The position numbers and the translations under genes are program-made. Source: Amycolatopsis sulphurea (GTDB taxonomy: Bacteria; Actinomycetota; Actinomycetes; Mycobacteriales; Pseudonocardiaceae). Taken from it: a stretch of 64,000 nucleotides of DNA. The notes under the pieces were generated by a model that ran no database searches, was not told the DNA's origin, and was given only the letters and a program-made list of their open reading frames with translations. This document shows positions 62,891 through 64,000 of this stretch, in pieces; the stretch's first letter is position 1, and each line of letters opens with the position of its first letter. The stretch covers positions 2,418,001-2,482,000 of the forward strand of contig NZ_PDJK01000002.1 of the NCBI RefSeq assembly GCF_002564045.1. Direction: 5' to 3'.

Positions 62891-63916
62891 GGCTTTCCGG
62901 GTAAGCATCTGTGACGCTGGGTGACAGCCTGGGTGTGGTCGTTGCTGGCGGTGGTGACACGCCGAAGTTGTTGTGGTGCAACGTAAAGACGCGGAACCTC
63001 GGTATGAATTTGGTCCTACCACAGATCAACTTCATAGAGGTTCCGCGCCTGATGAGTGTGTCATACACCGCGACCTTGCCGGTACGCGACCAGACCGTGC
63101 TGTACCTGTCGAGCCTGTTGCACGCCGAACGGGTGCGGCGCGGTACCCGCAAAGATCGCCGGGTTCTGACGACGTTCAAGCAGGCGGTCTTGGTGCTGCG
63201 CTGGTTTCTCGACGGCACTCGCGTCAAGCAGCTCGCCGTCGACAACGCGATCGGCAAGTCCACCGTGTACACCTATCTCGAGGAGGGGTTCACGGTGCTC
63301 GCCGCCCAGGCACCCGCGCTCGAGTCAGCGTTACTGGCGGCGAAAATGGCCGGGCACAGCCACATTTCCATCGACGGCACCCTGATCGAGACCGACCGGG
63401 CGGGTCCGCACCCCCGGACCCACCGACGGGGTGGACCTGTGGTGGTCGGGCAAACACTCCAATCATGGCGGCAACATCCAGGTCATCACCGCCCCCGACG
63501 GCTGGCCCCTGTGGACCTCCGACGTGCGGCCGGGCCGCGAGCACGACACCACCGCACTGCGCGAACACCCCGAGATCCTGCCCGCCCTGGCCACCTGGAT
63601 CGCCGAGAACACGCCCGCCCTGGGCGACCTGGGCTACGAAGGTGAAGCCGACACCATCACCGTCGCGTTCAAAAAACCGAAAGGCGGCGAACTCACCAAG
63701 GAACAGAAGACCCACAACAAAGCCCACAACGGGAAACGAGCGATCGGCGAACGCGGAAACTCCTTGCTGAAGACCACGTTCAAGGCGCTGCGCAACATCA
63801 GCCTCTGTCCATGGAAGATCGGCACCATCGTCGCAGCCGCCCTCGTCATCCTCCACATCGAGCACGACCGCACAACATGATCACCCACAGCGACCAACCG
63901 TTACCCGGAAAAGCTC
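62891..63916 (+). mobile_element. IS5-type insertion sequence (about 1.03 kb) in the permease gene
   Basis: Ends share the inverted sequence TTTCCGGGTAA (62894-62904; complement at 63901-63911) with imperfect extension outward. Boundaries are set by the frame restoration of the host gene and are good to a few bases. One frameshifted transposase gene. Confidence 0.8.
63052..63880 (+). pseudogene. IS5-family transposase in two frames
   Basis: From ATG 63052: SVSYTATLPVRDQTVLYLSSLLHAERVRRG, helix-turn-helix VKQLAVDNAIGKSTVYTYLEEG and the first Asp in HISIDGTLIE. Near 63405-63415 (CACCCCCGG) the frame moves by +1 and continues as GPTDGVDLWWSGKHSNHGGNIQVITAPDG, second Asp in ALGDLGYEGEADT, Glu in RAIGERGNSLLKTTFKAL, to TGA 63880. 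A +1 step in a C-run suggests an inactivating indel; programmed shifts in IS are usually -1. Confidence 0.75.
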
Positions 63917-64000
63917 ATTAAGTGAGCGCGTACGGCTGGACCCGTCGCTGTCGGACAAGATCCGCGCGACACCCGGAGTGTCCACTGTGGTCAGTGACGT

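Larger units (their letters stand above)
62644..64000 (+). pseudogene. FtsX-type ABC permease interrupted by an IS (3' end outside window)
   Basis: ATG 62644 gives LRIALRTLRLRKGGFLATFVAAFLGAVIISAAGGLMETGIRAD, the first helix and outer loop of an FtsX/MacB permease. The reading ends at 62904 within an IS. After the IS the natural frame resumes at about 63922 with SERVRLDPSLSDKIRATPGVSTVVSD and leaves the window open. Taking the IS as 62891-63916 with a 5-bp duplicate (ATTGA/ATTAA, one mismatch) rejoins the frame as SATLSERVR. Confidence 0.8.

Overview
The window is high-GC actinomycete DNA. The gene content points to a Pseudonocardiaceae member, most likely Amycolatopsis or a close relative. 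Supporting signs are frequent GTG and TTG starts, many GTGA/ATGA stop-start overlaps, an HspR/HAIR-controlled dnaK operon, a small PE/PPE/EspG (type VII secretion) operon, mycobacterial-type FadE5 and EtfD, a DUF5753 regulator, and a dispersed double palindrome (GTGAAGGG..CCCTTCAC) between genes. The genus is an inference from recall; no database was searched.

Layout. 1-2085: end of an amino-acid ABC importer (binding protein, permease, ATPase). 2277-4580: a beta-solenoid-like membrane protein. 4714-7817 (minus): a four-gene ESX operon. 8448-22929: ordinary chromosome with a thioredoxin/NHL protein, a GroES-like protein, VanW, a 5'-nucleotidase, VanZ, a mismatch glycosylase, an orphan LuxR regulator, fadE5, a GlsB-type membrane protein and a DUF5753 regulator. 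23060-31330: a decayed integrative island ending in an intact tRNA-Gly(CCC). A 37-bp tRNA fragment marks its left end, and remains of an older, related element lie outside that end. The island holds a three-Cys-motif partner gene (tcmP-like) split by an IS, a DUF5131 (Gp37/Gp68) gene with a LexA-type SOS box in its promoter, an inositol-phosphatase-like gene coupled to a DUF5919 regulator, and frameshifted conjugative-element genes with only the C-terminus of a tyrosine integrase. 31440-43502: chromosome with an MpaB-type oxygenase, dcd, a repeat-rich surface protein with a frameshift, a CDF transporter, etfD, an SMR pump with its TetR regulator, a PEBP protein, a DUF4097 protein and a secreted S33 hydrolase. 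43548-47902: dnaK-grpE-dnaJ-hspR. 47942-49598: an IS4-family element inserted inside one of the palindromic repeats. 49676-53588: globin-reductase, MarR, DHA2 efflux pump. 53682-57143: nested IS remnants, DUF5994, GNAT and an MFS pseudogene. 57139-59853: HAIR and clpB. 60061-64000: membrane/secreted proteins and an ABC exporter whose FtsX-type permease is broken by another IS.

How the parts connect. HspR (47459-47902) probably represses both its own operon and clpB through the two HAIR sites seen here. FadE5 (beta-oxidation) and EtfD (electron outlet for acyl-CoA dehydrogenases) lie 19 kb apart but share a 15-bp operator-like sequence about 73-75 bp before each start codon, which suggests one regulon. 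The SOS box ahead of the DUF5131 gene suggests DNA-damage control of the tcmP/DUF5131 pair. Three structurally intact ISs of different types each have a leader inverted repeat masking the transposase start region.
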